A DNA stretch of 64,000 bases from Proteus vulgaris (GCF_023100685.1 NZ_CP090064.1:2728001-2792000), one strand, 5' to 3'; shown: positions 1-7,567, counted from the stretch's first letter. The notes: generated by a model not told the origin, from the letters alone. A program made the numbers and translations.

Positions 1-91
1 TTTTCAAAGATTTATTTTTATCAATTAACCAAACCAATCCTGTACCTAGGCATAAAATAACTATTACCATTATTCTAGATAAAGAAGTCAT
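1..91 (-). CDS. Partial phage Rz-type inner-membrane spanin
   Basis: The reading frame starts at an ATG that overlaps the TGA of the upstream endolysin gene in an ATGA arrangement and runs open to the left edge, giving 30 residues. The visible part is a short polar N-terminus, a hydrophobic stretch (about residues 7-22) and then charged residues, which is the layout of an i-spanin anchor. Position third in a holin-endolysin-X cassette is where Rz normally lies. No family-specific residues can be checked because the C-terminal coiled coil lies outside the window, so the call rests on topology, coupling and context. Confidence 0.6.
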   Translation of the reverse strand, partial: MTSLSRIMVIVILCLGTGLVWLIDKNKSLK

Positions 92-492
92 AATAATAGC
101 CACGCATCTTCAAAAACCTTCTCTGAATAAGGTTGATATCCAAGTTCAATATTAACAATCGCTATTACTAAAGGAATCGTGATATTTTTTAATTGTGTAT
201 TAATAGGAGCATTAATTCCGATACCTATCTCTTTTGAAGCTCGGTTAATATAGCCTATTGTATTATTTTCGTTAGGTGGAGCATAACGATTTATAATGGT
301 TTTAATAGTATTTAAGCCATATTTTTTTTGGTACGTTTGCAATAATTTGTAGATGGCTCTTATTCCATATTCTGGTGAAATAAATTGGCAAAAGTCTTTA
401 TCTGTTTGTTCAACAGATAACCCTTGCCATTTTGAACCATGCCGGATATTGCCAGGGTTATTATTACGCTCACCTCGCGCTATTTTAGCCAT
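88..492 (-). CDS. Phage endolysin-like peptidoglycan hydrolase (NPGNIR family)
   Basis: This 134-residue protein opens with a basic segment followed by the motif NNNPGNIR and then a compact domain with conserved-looking PEYGIRA and RYAPPNEN segments. These mark a family of small phage virion or lysis proteins thought to cut peptidoglycan, often annotated as structural protein or endolysin. It has no obvious signal peptide, so it would need the holin to reach the wall. A good ribosome site (AGGAG six bases before the ATG) supports the start. It overlaps the holin gene by 8 bases and the next gene by 4, as in a coupled lysis operon. The exact bond cut is not known to me. Confidence 0.7.
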   Translation of the reverse strand: MAKIARGERNNNPGNIRHGSKWQGLSVEQTDKDFCQFISPEYGIRAIYKLLQTYQKKYGLNTIKTIINRYAPPNENNTIGYINRASKEIGIGINAPINTQLKNITIPLVIAIVNIELGYQPYSEKVFEDAWLLL

Positions 493-793
493 TTTTAACT
501 CCTGCTCTTCCTTTTAAAAGTTTGCTCACGGAATCTACTCCGATATAACCAATAAACACACTGGCTAAATAAGCAAACTCATGATTAATATTAAATAAAA
601 TTAAAATATCTTTAATAAACCAAGCAAACATTGCACACATCAGCCCATCTATAGAGGTTTGTTTCCATCCTCCGCCGTTATATAAACCTCGAAGAATAGC
701 CATTCCTCCAGCTAGAGAGGCAGATATTCCTTGTTCTTTCATTGAAGAAAGAGCAATAAATATCTGTTCCCATAAATCTGGATTTTCTTTCAT
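485..793 (-). CDS. Phage holin, lambda/LydA-type family
   Basis: The 102-residue protein has an N-terminal amphipathic region, a segment with GGMAILRGLYNGGGW, a hydrophobic stretch (CAMFAWFIKDILILF) and a second one (FAYLASVFIGYIGVDSV) ending in a basic tail. This matches the three-helix holins annotated as phage holin, lambda family. It would form the membrane lesion that releases the endolysin. The start at 793 is forced by an in-frame TGA nine bases upstream. Its best Shine-Dalgarno match (GGAGG at 814-810) is 16 bases away, longer than usual, and lies inside a hairpin; an out-of-frame ATG at 803 is better placed. Timing of expression may therefore be controlled at translation. Confidence 0.8.
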   Translation of the reverse strand: MKENPDLWEQIFIALSSMKEQGISASLAGGMAILRGLYNGGGWKQTSIDGLMCAMFAWFIKDILILFNINHEFAYLASVFIGYIGVDSVSKLLKGRAGVKNG

Positions 794-803
794 TGTTTCT
801 CAT
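678..803 (-). other. Overlapping out-of-frame ORF at the holin start
   Basis: An ATG at 803 sits six bases after the GGAGG motif and opens a 41-codon frame that overlaps the first part of the holin gene in another frame and ends at a TAA at 680-678. The peptide is basic and resembles nothing I recognise. It could be a decoy or upstream ORF that lowers or delays holin synthesis, or simply chance. I do not claim a product. Confidence 0.3.
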
Positions 804-824
804 GGCTTACCTCCAAATAGGAGG
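801..824 (-). promoter_or_regulatory. Hairpin able to sequester the holin Shine-Dalgarno
   Basis: In the late mRNA the sequence CCTCC-TATTT-GGAGG forms a five-base-pair stem whose 3' arm (814-810) is the only strong Shine-Dalgarno motif before the holin. Lambda S has a comparable structure that governs holin start choice. The stem and spacing are seen directly; the regulatory role is inference. Confidence 0.5.
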
Positions 825-900
825 AAATGTAATAAATAAGATACTCATCTACCGCGCTTAAATTTAAGTACGGTTTTAACATGAGTATGTTTATGTTTTA

Positions 901-918
901 TTTATCTAGTTAGATAAA
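901..918. repeat. 8-bp perfect inverted repeat in the late leader
   Basis: TTTATCTA and TAGATAAA flank a two-base centre. It lies just past the second terminator on the lysis mRNA. It could be an operator-like site or a small hairpin; nothing ties it to a known protein. Confidence 0.4.
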
Positions 919-928
919 TGGCGGATAT

Positions 929-952
929 AAAAAAAGACCACATTGTGGTCTT
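929..952 (-). terminator. Second intrinsic terminator before the lysis genes
   Basis: On the minus strand the stem AAGACCAC / GTGGTCTT with a three-base loop is followed by seven T. It lies between the late promoter and the holin, so lysis genes would stay silent unless transcription is antiterminated. This is the expected position for a lambda tR'-type terminator. Confidence 0.75.
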
Positions 953-969
953 CAATTGAAAATAAGCTT

Positions 970-998
970 TAACAAATATTGTTACTTTGTATTTGTTA
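970..998. repeat. 9-bp inverted repeat between the two late terminators
   Basis: TAACAAATA (970-978) and TATTTGTTA (990-998) are exact complements separated by 11 bases. It may form a hairpin in the late leader RNA or be a binding site. No function can be assigned. Confidence 0.35.
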
Positions 999-1012
999 AG
1001 AAAATGCAGATA

Positions 1013-1040
1013 CAAAAAAGCCCCACCGAAGTGAGGCTCT
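1013..1040 (-). terminator. First intrinsic terminator, just after the late promoter
   Basis: AGCCTCAC-TTCG-GTGGGGCT forms an eight-pair stem with one G-T wobble and a TTCG tetraloop, followed by a run of T on the minus strand. It also lies downstream of the Q gene and could end that transcript. Together with the terminator at 929-952 it makes a double block. Confidence 0.8.
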
Positions 1041-1082
1041 TTATATTCTGTTGTGAGGTCTTTAGATACAAATCTCTCACTG

Positions 1083-1118
1083 TGGGGATATAGTATGTTT
1101 ATTTTTCCTGAAAGTCAA
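1083..1118 (-). promoter_or_regulatory. Strong late promoter (pR'-like)
   Basis: TTGACT (1118-1113), a 17-base spacer and TACTAT (1095-1090) make a near-consensus sigma-70 promoter reading leftward, right after the Q gene. The start would be near 1083, about 45 bases before the first terminator stem. In Q-controlled phages the Q-binding site overlaps this kind of promoter and a pause site follows it. The promoter is seen; Q action on it is inferred from family knowledge. Confidence 0.75.
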
Positions 1119-1157
1119 CAGCTAGTTTCTACGAAAATAAATAAAGATAGAAAATTA

Positions 1158-1973
1158 TTACTTAACAGTTACTTCTTGAAGAATTTTTTCTGATAAAGAC
1201 TCTTCTTTAAAGCATTCTTCCACTAAATGTTCAAATAATACCTTGTAGTTACTGTATGCAACTGTTTTAGAAACACTCACCACCGTTTGTACTTGTTCTA
1301 ATACTTCACTGAATTTTAAACGAGGATATCCGCGTCCTGCACATTTACTACAAGGTTTAAAAACTGACATGCCCTGTTTTTCACTCTCTTTTTTATCTAA
1401 AACTTGACCACGGCCATGACAACGACAGGCCAAGCGAATTTCAGCTTTCCCTTTACAAGTAGGGCAAACAACTCGAGTTGTTTCTCTCACTTTTCGGTAA
1501 GAAGTATTACCTATAGGTTTGGCTTTAAGTTCATTTTTAAGGTTTCGCTCAAAGCCTTTAACTGTTTTTGATGTATGGCTTTTGGTAGTGAAAACATCAA
1601 CGTCAATAAATCCATTACTGCAATCAGGACAAACTTTTTTGCTTGCTGCACTTCTTGCATAATCTTGAAAGGCATAATTGGCAATAATATGTAAAACCTT
1701 GGCTTTATCATTTTCAGTTAGTTTATCAATGGCTTTATATTGATATGCCTGAGTTAACGCGTATTGATAAAGACTTTCTATAGCTTCATCTGGGTGACTA
1801 ATATTATGCTTAGCTAAAAACAACTCTATGCCCATCCGTCCTTTTCGCGTAACTAGGCTAATTGATGTCATCACATCAGTCACAGAAAGCGAATCTACTG
1901 CTTTAACAGTTCTTACATCACTTAATACAATGCTTTTTGGTGAAAAATATTTAGGTAAGTCTGCTAGTCTCAT
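1158..1973 (-). CDS. Q-type late antitermination protein
   Basis: This 271-residue protein belongs to the Q antiterminators of the phage 82 type, which load onto RNA polymerase paused at the late promoter and make it read through terminators. Four cysteine clusters are visible in the middle (CPDC, CPTC, CRCHGRG and CSKC), a DnaJ-like zinc-finger arrangement, with helical regions on both sides. The start is supported by GGAG eight bases upstream. The gene is followed directly by a strong promoter and two terminators before the lysis genes, exactly what Q needs as a target. It sits divergently beside the repressor gene with no cro, replication or nin genes between them, which is unusual for a lambdoid phage. 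Confidence 0.85.
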   Translation of the reverse strand: MRLADLPKYFSPKSIVLSDVRTVKAVDSLSVTDVMTSISLVTRKGRMGIELFLAKHNISHPDEAIESLYQYALTQAYQYKAIDKLTENDKAKVLHIIANYAFQDYARSAASKKVCPDCSNGFIDVDVFTTKSHTSKTVKGFERNLKNELKAKPIGNTSYRKVRETTRVVCPTCKGKAEIRLACRCHGRGQVLDKKESEKQGMSVFKPCSKCAGRGYPRLKFSEVLEQVQTVVSVSKTVAYSNYKVLFEHLVEECFKEESLSEKILQEVTVK

Positions 1974-2212
1974 TTAATGCTCCTTTTGATTTCCTATCAT
2001 TACTAACTTGGTCATCCATGTACCACGACAAGGCATGGCATTTATGCATCTAAATCACCCGCATTTTACGGCGTTATCTCAACGTGATTTTTACTTACCA
2101 CTCTTGCATTGGTTTATTTAGTTACTATTTTGTACTTTTCGTACTTTTATTAACTACTGGTTAATGCTATATTTTAACCAAAGTGGCGTCAAGTGGTAAA
2201 GGAAATTAACCA
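1974..2212. promoter_or_regulatory. Divergent control region between Q gene and repressor
   Basis: The interval holds a 15-bp near-palindrome at 2150-2164, a half site (TTAACCA) at 2174-2180, and a perfect 15-bp palindrome at 2206-2220 that runs into the repressor gene. A direct repeat of GTACTTTT lies at 2141-2148 and just before it. An extended -10 (TGCTATATT, 2165-2173) reads toward the repressor. I could not fix a convincing minus-strand promoter for Q. A 32-codon ATG frame overlaps the Q start but has no recognisable product. Confidence 0.55.
2150..2164. promoter_or_regulatory. Repressor operator candidate O1
   Basis: TTAACTACTGGTTAA has the same 15-base length and outer bases as the perfect palindrome at 2206-2220, differing near the centre. 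It lies immediately upstream of the extended -10 that reads into the repressor gene, so bound repressor would affect that promoter. Confidence 0.55.
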
Positions 2213-2220
2213 ATGGTTAA
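2206..2220. promoter_or_regulatory. Repressor operator candidate O2 spanning the start codon
   Basis: TTAACCAATGGTTAA is a perfect palindrome around one central base, and the ATG of the repressor gene is part of it. It could act as an autoregulatory roadblock. The symmetry is seen directly; binding by the repressor is inferred from its match to O1 and from position. Confidence 0.6.
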
Positions 2221-2950
2221 AAATGATAATAAAACGGAGTTCACAAAAAGGCTTCAAGAAGCATGCTTAGATTCAGGGATTGCTGGTCGTGGGCTGGGTA
2301 AAAGAATTGCAGATGCGTTAGCTCAACAAGGTATAAAAGTCAGCGCCCCTGCAGTATGGAAATGGTTAAACAGTGAATCGATTCCTGATCCAACTAACAT
2401 TTTAGCATTAAGTCAATGGTTAGATATTCGACCAGAATGGTTAGAATATGGGCGAGGAGCAAAAAGAAATGACGGCGTTTCAGTAAATGAAATGACTCCG
2501 GTTGATGATTGGGATAATAATACACCGATAGAACGAGATGAAGTTGAAATCCCCTTCTATACTACTATTGAATTAGCTGCCGGTTTCGGAAGTTGTACCA
2601 CTGATAATCAAAAGGTGGAATTGTTGAGATTTTCTCGTTCTACGTTTAATCGCTATGGTGTACAACCTAGTGATGCTGTTGCTTTTAAAGTGCATGGCGA
2701 CAGTATGTCTCCTGTTATTCCTGATGGCTCTATAGTAACTATCAGCACAGGACATACAAAAATTGTTGATGGTGGTATTTATGCTATTCAACAAGGCGAT
2801 CTTTTAAGAGTTAAAATTTTACATCGACTCCCCAATAACACTATTATCATTCGTAGTTATAATACGATTGATTATCCTGATGAACGTTCCACATTAGAAG
2901 AAGTGAAAATCTTGGGGCGTGTATTTAACTGGTCGGTTATGGGTTGGTAA
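2213..2950 (+). CDS. CI/LexA-like phage repressor (HTH plus S24 peptidase)
   Basis: The 245-residue protein has an N-terminal helix-turn-helix domain (about residues 10-75, with SAPAVWKWLNSE as the likely recognition region) and a C-terminal LexA/UmuD-like domain. The self-cleavage site is the Ala-Gly pair at 123-124, the catalytic Ser is S164 in HGDSMSP, and K201 lies 37 residues later, the same spacing as in LexA. It should hold the adjacent phage module silent and be cut when RecA is activated by DNA damage. AAGGAAA lies before the ATG, which itself sits inside a palindromic operator candidate. It is the only protein-coding gene of the phage module read rightward. Confidence 0.88.
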   Translation: MVKNDNKTEFTKRLQEACLDSGIAGRGLGKRIADALAQQGIKVSAPAVWKWLNSESIPDPTNILALSQWLDIRPEWLEYGRGAKRNDGVSVNEMTPVDDWDNNTPIERDEVEIPFYTTIELAAGFGSCTTDNQKVELLRFSRSTFNRYGVQPSDAVAFKVHGDSMSPVIPDGSIVTISTGHTKIVDGGIYAIQQGDLLRVKILHRLPNNTIIIRSYNTIDYPDERSTLEEVKILGRVFNWSVMGW

Positions 2951-2964
2951 TCATTGTAATGCCT

Positions 2965-3002
2965 AAAAACACCACCATCTTTTTATTAATGTGGTGTTTT
3001 TT
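2965..3002 (+). terminator. Terminator of the repressor gene
   Basis: AAAAACACCAC and GTGGTGTTTTTT pair across a 15-base loop just after the repressor stop codon and end in a T run. It separates the phage module from the tRNA genes. Confidence 0.75.
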
Positions 3003-3039
3003 AGTACATATATACTTTAGCATTAAGATTTGATCAAAG

Positions 3040-3074
3040 AAAAAACCCGCTATCTCTTGCGAGATAACGGGTTC
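3040..3074 (-). terminator. Terminator of tRNA unit 1
   Basis: On the minus strand AACCCG...TATCTC-GCAA-GAGATA...CGGGTT forms a long stem with a GCAA tetraloop, followed by a T run. It ends the Ser-Thr tRNA transcript. Confidence 0.85.
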
Positions 3075-3079
3075 TTATA

Positions 3080-3155
<76 letters not shown>

Positions 3156-3161
3156 TAATTC

Positions 3162-3249
3162 TGGCGGAAGGATAGAGATTCGAACTCTAGGATGGTTTCC
3201 CATCGGCGGTTTTCAAGACCGCTGCCTTCAGCCACTCGGCCATCCTTCC
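3162..3249 (-). tRNA. tRNA-Ser(UGA), copy 1
   Basis: The 88-base sequence starts GGAAGGATGGCCGAGTGG, has the anticodon loop CTTGAAA between GCGGT and ACCGC (anticodon UGA), a long variable arm typical of serine tRNAs, the GTTCGAATC T-loop and an encoded CCA. It leads the two-tRNA transcript and is identical to the copy at 3625-3712. Confidence 0.97.
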
Positions 3250-3259
3250 ATAGCGCGGA

Positions 3260-3288
3260 ATTATGCCTATCTCTGACCCTGCTGTCTA
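3260..3288 (-). promoter_or_regulatory. Promoter of tRNA unit 1
   Basis: TAGACA (3288-3283), 17-base spacer, CATAAT (3265-3260), then a GC-rich discriminator (TCCGCGC) before the tRNA. A GC-rich discriminator is typical of stringently controlled stable-RNA promoters. Both hexamers are the same in copy 2. Confidence 0.65.
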
Positions 3289-3542
3289 GTCCTGATTGTA
3301 AAAAAAATGACTTTTTTATCCGTTTGCTTAATTCTCAGTCTTTTTTTGCTTAAAAAATGCTAAACCACTAATATAGTGGTTAAATTTTGATAATTTAAAA
3401 TAATAAACAAGAAGGTATTGTGAGATATATGGAACAACAGAGAAGGAAAAAAACTTAAAAAGTTGATGGTAGCAATATGCGGATAAATAAAATATAGGTA
3501 AGAAAAAACCCGCTACCTCTTGCAAGATAACGGGTTCTTATA

Positions 3543-3618
<76 letters not shown>

Positions 3619-3624
3619 TAATTC

Positions 3625-3712
3625 TGGCGGAAGGATAGAGATTCGAACTCTAGGATGGTTTCCCATCGGCGGTTTTCAAGACCGCTGCCTTCAGCCACTC
3701 GGCCATCCTTCC
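3625..3712 (-). tRNA. tRNA-Ser(UGA), copy 2
   Basis: Identical to the tRNA at 3162-3249, including the long variable arm and UGA anticodon. Its promoter (TAGACA 3751-3746, 17-base spacer, CATAAT 3728-3723) is also conserved, so both units should be expressed. Confidence 0.97.
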
Positions 3713-3915
3713 ATAGCGCGGAATTATGCCTATCTCTGACCTCGCTGTCTAGCTTCTATTGTAAAAAAATCTGTTTTTTTTGTTTGTTTGCTCAAAGTTC
3801 ATTCGAATATCCCTTTTAAAGCGATAACCTGTTAATATAATGACTGAATAATGGTGATTGTTTATTCAACTTTTCTTTTTTTAACTACATTGTCTCTTAA
3901 AGGCTCGCAAACTGA

Positions 3916-6624
3916 ATGCGTACATTGAACCAACTCAAGCCAAATACACTAACTCGCTTATATGTCCTGTTTCTTCTTTTTATGGTCATATCACTTTTTT
4001 TATACGCTTACAGTTATTTTGATACTTGGCTCGATAGTAAAAAGAATGCTATCAACAACACGACTCATAAATTTGCTTTGCAGGTTGAAGATTACCGTTA
4101 TCACTCTAATCAGCTTTTTCAGTTATCAAATAAAATATCAGACACGGCCTTTTTCCCTTCCTTACCACTGACTCCAATAAAACTACGCTCTGATGTCTTT
4201 TGGCTTGAAGGTCGGGATCAAACTATAGATGCCATTATATTTGGTAAACCTAACGAACAAACGTTCCAGCTAGCACAACGCTTTGCAAATTCACTCGAAA
4301 TTATCTGGGGTGTACGTAATGATTACAGTTCACTTTATTATCTAAATGGTAAAGGAAATGATCTTATCTTAATTACGACCCACTCTGTGCTTAAACCAGA
4401 AATTCGTTACAAAGAAAGCTACCTGACGTTAACCGCTGAGAACAAACGCTCTGAGTTGCTGATGCAATCAACCGCTTTAGATGAAAAAGAGAGTCTTTCT
4501 CCTATTAGAAAGATGTCTACAGAAAATATCTATTACTATACCTACCGCATTATGTTTAATGTGCCAGGGCAACTTACGAGCGTGGTCGCTTTTGATTTAC
4601 CTATCAATAATTTTTTACCTTCAGAACTATCACCACACTACTTAAGATTACTGCCAACAGGCCAACAATCGGTCTATGATAAAAACAGTATTGAAATTTC
4701 AACCGATGGCTCTTCTTTGATTTTTTCTCAACCTATTGCGGGCATTCCCTATTCACTCTCTTATGAATATCCGTTGAAACTCATTATCAAAGAGATTGCT
4801 TATAAAAACATCTGGTTGTTAATTAGCCTGCTTGCCTTTATTTCAGTTTCTGTTTTCGGACACATCTATATACGTAACAAATATGTTTTCCCGTACATCT
4901 CAATGACTCGTAATCTACGCATCAAAGAAGAGATGACTAATGACATCATTTCTAATCTTCCTATCGGCTTATTGGTATACAATTTTTCCTCTAACCATAA
5001 AATTATTAGCAACAGCCATGCTGAAAAACTATTACCTCATATCGATTTATCAAAGATCCGACAGATGGCGATTGAACATAATGGCTTAATCCAAACAGCG
5101 ATCAATAATGAGATTTATGAGATTAGAACCAGCAATAACAGCAATATTGACAATACGTCATTATTCATATTTCTGAATAAAGACAACGAAGCACTTATCA
5201 ATAAAAAATTACAACTTGCACAGCAAGAATATGAAAAAAATACCATCGCGCGACGTAAGATTTTATCTAATATGTCATTAGAATTAATGCGTCCGATTAA
5301 AGATATAAATGAGATGGTTTATCAATTCAAAGAACTGTTGCCCGAAAGCACGCATCAGCAATTGCTTAACTTATTATTAGAAAAAACAAATTACATTTCC
5401 GAATGGATAGAAAATATTACGTTAATTAATAAGTTAGAAAATCAAGAATGGAAAATTCACAAAGATGAATTTGAGCTTTCAACATTAGTTGAATCTATTT
5501 TGATAACTGCATCACCATTTATGATAAGAAAAGGCTTAACCCTTTATTTCCATAATAATATAAGGCCTGGTTTACTTTTAATTAATGATGGGCCAGCATT
5601 AAGTAAGATTATTTTATCATTGATTAATTATGCCATTAGTACGACTAACTATGGAAAAATAACTGTTAATCTAAATTTAGTTAAAAATAAAGATAAAGAA
5701 GAAATACTTATTGATATTATTGATAGTGGAAGTGGGCTAACACCACAAGACATTGCTAATATAAAATACCCATTCCTCGGACAAGCGATGGGAGATAAAT
5801 ATTACTCCAACTCTGGGATTATTTTTTATTTATGTCATTTGTTATGTAATAAAATTCAGGGTGAGTTAACAATTAAGAGCCAAGAAAGTATTGGTTCTCA
5901 TTTCCGGATTGCACTCCCATACCAGCATATAGATACGGAAGAACGAACTTTTAACATATTATTGGAAGGAATAAGCGCAAAACTCGCCATAAAAAACCCT
6001 GAAATAGAAAAAATCATCTGCCGACAACTTGATAAATACGGCGCGACATACTTTGATAAAAATAGAGAGAATCTTTATCCCGAATACGATATCATACTTA
6101 AAGATACTCCGGATGATAGTCCAGAGTCTCCAACAATATTATTAATGAGCTCTATTGTTGGATTTGAAAAAATATCAAAAAATTTAATAAAGTGTAACTA
6201 TAACTTCGGTGATCCTTTAATAGAAGCTATTACTTATTTAATTGAAGAAAATGAGTCATTTTCTCTAGATACAACTGAAGAGAGTATTTTAGATGAAAAT
6301 AATAACCTTGATAATTACGAAGTAATTCTTAATAATTATAGGAAGAAGTTGAATGGTAGTGATTATAAGGAACTATTTATCAGTACTGTTCCTATTGATG
6401 TTGAGAAACTACACTTAGAAGCAACAAATAAAGACTTTCATTCTCTAGCTCAGACAGCTCATCGTCTAAAAGGGGTTTTTGCCATGTTAGATTTAGAATA
6501 TCTCAGAGAAAGCTGTGAATATTTAGAACATGACATAAAAAATCATAATGAATTAGAGATCAAAGAACGTATCACTCAACTGGATAAATGGATTCAACAG
6601 TTGCTGCAGCAAGGTAACAATTAA
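3916..6624 (+). CDS. rcsD: Rcs phosphorelay phosphotransferase RcsD (RsbA)
   Basis: RcsD is the inner-membrane intermediate that passes phosphate from RcsC to RcsB. The 902-residue protein has a transmembrane segment near residues 13-35, a periplasmic sensor region, a second membrane helix near 293-315, a degenerate kinase-like core without a standard phospho-accepting histidine box, and a C-terminal HPt domain whose phospho-accepting histidine is H849 in AHRLKG. Length fits E. coli RcsD (890). It lies two bases upstream of rcsB. In P. mirabilis this gene is known as rsbA and its loss changes swarming. The Shine-Dalgarno before the ATG is weak, so the start is less certain than the gene. Confidence 0.93.
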   Translation: MRTLNQLKPNTLTRLYVLFLLFMVISLFLYAYSYFDTWLDSKKNAINNTTHKFALQVEDYRYHSNQLFQLSNKISDTAFFPSLPLTPIKLRSDVFWLEGRDQTIDAIIFGKPNEQTFQLAQRFANSLEIIWGVRNDYSSLYYLNGKGNDLILITTHSVLKPEIRYKESYLTLTAENKRSELLMQSTALDEKESLSPIRKMSTENIYYYTYRIMFNVPGQLTSVVAFDLPINNFLPSELSPHYLRLLPTGQQSVYDKNSIEISTDGSSLIFSQPIAGIPYSLSYEYPLKLIIKEIAYKNIWLLISLLAFISVSVFGHIYIRNKYVFPYISMTRNLRIKEEMTNDIISNLPIGLLVYNFSSNHKIISNSHAEKLLPHIDLSKIRQMAIEHNGLIQTAINNEIYEIRTSNNSNIDNTSLFIFLNKDNEALINKKLQLAQQEYEKNTIARRKILSNMSLELMRPIKDINEMVYQFKELLPESTHQQLLNLLLEKTNYISEWIENITLINKLENQEWKIHKDEFELSTLVESILITASPFMIRKGLTLYFHNNIRPGLLLINDGPALSKIILSLINYAISTTNYGKITVNLNLVKNKDKEEILIDIIDSGSGLTPQDIANIKYPFLGQAMGDKYYSNSGIIFYLCHLLCNKIQGELTIKSQESIGSHFRIALPYQHIDTEERTFNILLEGISAKLAIKNPEIEKIICRQLDKYGATYFDKNRENLYPEYDIILKDTPDDSPESPTILLMSSIVGFEKISKNLIKCNYNFGDPLIEAITYLIEENESFSLDTTEESILDENNNLDNYEVILNNYRKKLNGSDYKELFISTVPIDVEKLHLEATNKDFHSLAQTAHRLKGVFAMLDLEYLRESCEYLEHDIKNHNELEIKERITQLDKWIQQLLQQGNN

Positions 6625-6626
6625 AC

Positions 6627-7283
6627 ATGAATAACCTTAATATTATTATTGCCGATGACCACCCAATCGTTTTATTCGGTATTCGTAAATCTTTAGAACA
6701 AATTGAATGGGTCAATGTTGTTGGTGAATTTGAAGATTCAACGTCACTTATCAACAACTTGCCTAAGTTAAATGCAGATGCATTAATTACTGACTTATCT
6801 ATGCCTGGTGATAAGTATGGTGATGGTATTACACTAATTAAGTACATCAAAAGACATTACCCGAATTTGTCGATTATTGTACTTACCATGAATAACAACC
6901 CAGCTATTTTAAGTGCTGTCCTTGATCTTGAAATTGAAGGTATTGTACTTAAACAAGGTGCTCCAACGGATCTACCAAAAGCATTAGCAGCGTTGCAAAA
7001 AGGCAAGAAATTTATGCCTGAAAGTGTCGCGAAACTACTTGAGAAAGTAAATGCAAATGGTTATGGCGATAAACGTTTGTCACCTAAAGAAAGTGAAGTT
7101 CTGAGATTATTTGCTGAAGGCTTTCTCGTCACTGAGATCGCAAAAAAACTTAATCGTAGTATTAAAACGATTAGTAGCCAGAAAAAATCAGCAATGATGA
7201 AACTGGGTGTTGATAACGATATTGCATTACTTAATTACCTATCATCAGTAACTATTGATAAGGAAATTAACGGCCCAGATTAA
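6627..7283 (+). CDS. rcsB: Rcs response regulator RcsB
   Basis: RcsB is the DNA-binding output of the Rcs envelope-stress system, controlling capsule, cell division and flagellar genes. The 218-residue sequence has a receiver domain with acidic pocket D10/D11, phospho-acceptor D56 in ITDLSMPG and the switch lysine K109, then a LuxR-type helix-turn-helix near 148-205 (LSPKESEVLRLFAEGFLVTEIA). It follows rcsD almost without a gap, so the two are co-transcribed. It is close to the E. coli protein (216 residues). Confidence 0.97.
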   Translation: MNNLNIIIADDHPIVLFGIRKSLEQIEWVNVVGEFEDSTSLINNLPKLNADALITDLSMPGDKYGDGITLIKYIKRHYPNLSIIVLTMNNNPAILSAVLDLEIEGIVLKQGAPTDLPKALAALQKGKKFMPESVAKLLEKVNANGYGDKRLSPKESEVLRLFAEGFLVTEIAKKLNRSIKTISSQKKSAMMKLGVDNDIALLNYLSSVTIDKEINGPD

Positions 7284-7321
7284 TCTTTTCAAGCGACCGT
7301 TTGCAGTACCGATAAAATCAG

Positions 7322-7358
7322 GAAGCTCAACCTATTTTGGGAGCTTCTCTGCTTTTTT
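7322..7358 (+). terminator. Candidate rcsDB terminator
   Basis: GAAGCTC (7322-7328) pairs with GAGCTTC (7341-7347); a run of six T follows after five bases. The gap before the T run makes it weaker than a textbook terminator. Confidence 0.5.
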
Positions 7359-7521
7359 GTCTTTATTCTCTCGCTCCATCCCACCCGCAAAGCGCTAAAC
7401 GGATGTAATATACCCTACACTCATCTTTTGTCTGATAATGCCCTAGAAGCTATAGGATGTGTTATTTATGGTATCATTCTTTATGTCTATCTTATCCGTG
7501 CAGTTAATATTGTTATTACTT

Positions 7522-7567
7522 AACAAATAGAAAAGAGATTAATAAATTAATCTCTTTTCTATTTGTT
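7522..7567. terminator. Long perfect inverted repeat, likely bidirectional terminator
   Basis: The arms 7522-7543 and 7546-7567 are exact complements of 22 bases with a two-base centre. It lies between the convergent rcsB and rcsC stop codons. It probably ends rcsC transcripts, but the arm is far longer than needed and almost all AT. Confidence 0.6.

Noticed and set aside
1984..2072. 32-codon ATG frame in the Q leader overlapping the Q start
   Set aside because: No ribosome site or recognisable product; noted in the control-region entry only.
3328..3525. 65-codon minus-strand frame between the two tRNA units
   Set aside because: No ribosome site, low-complexity aromatic composition, and it lies in the spacer of a tandem tRNA duplication; most likely accidental.
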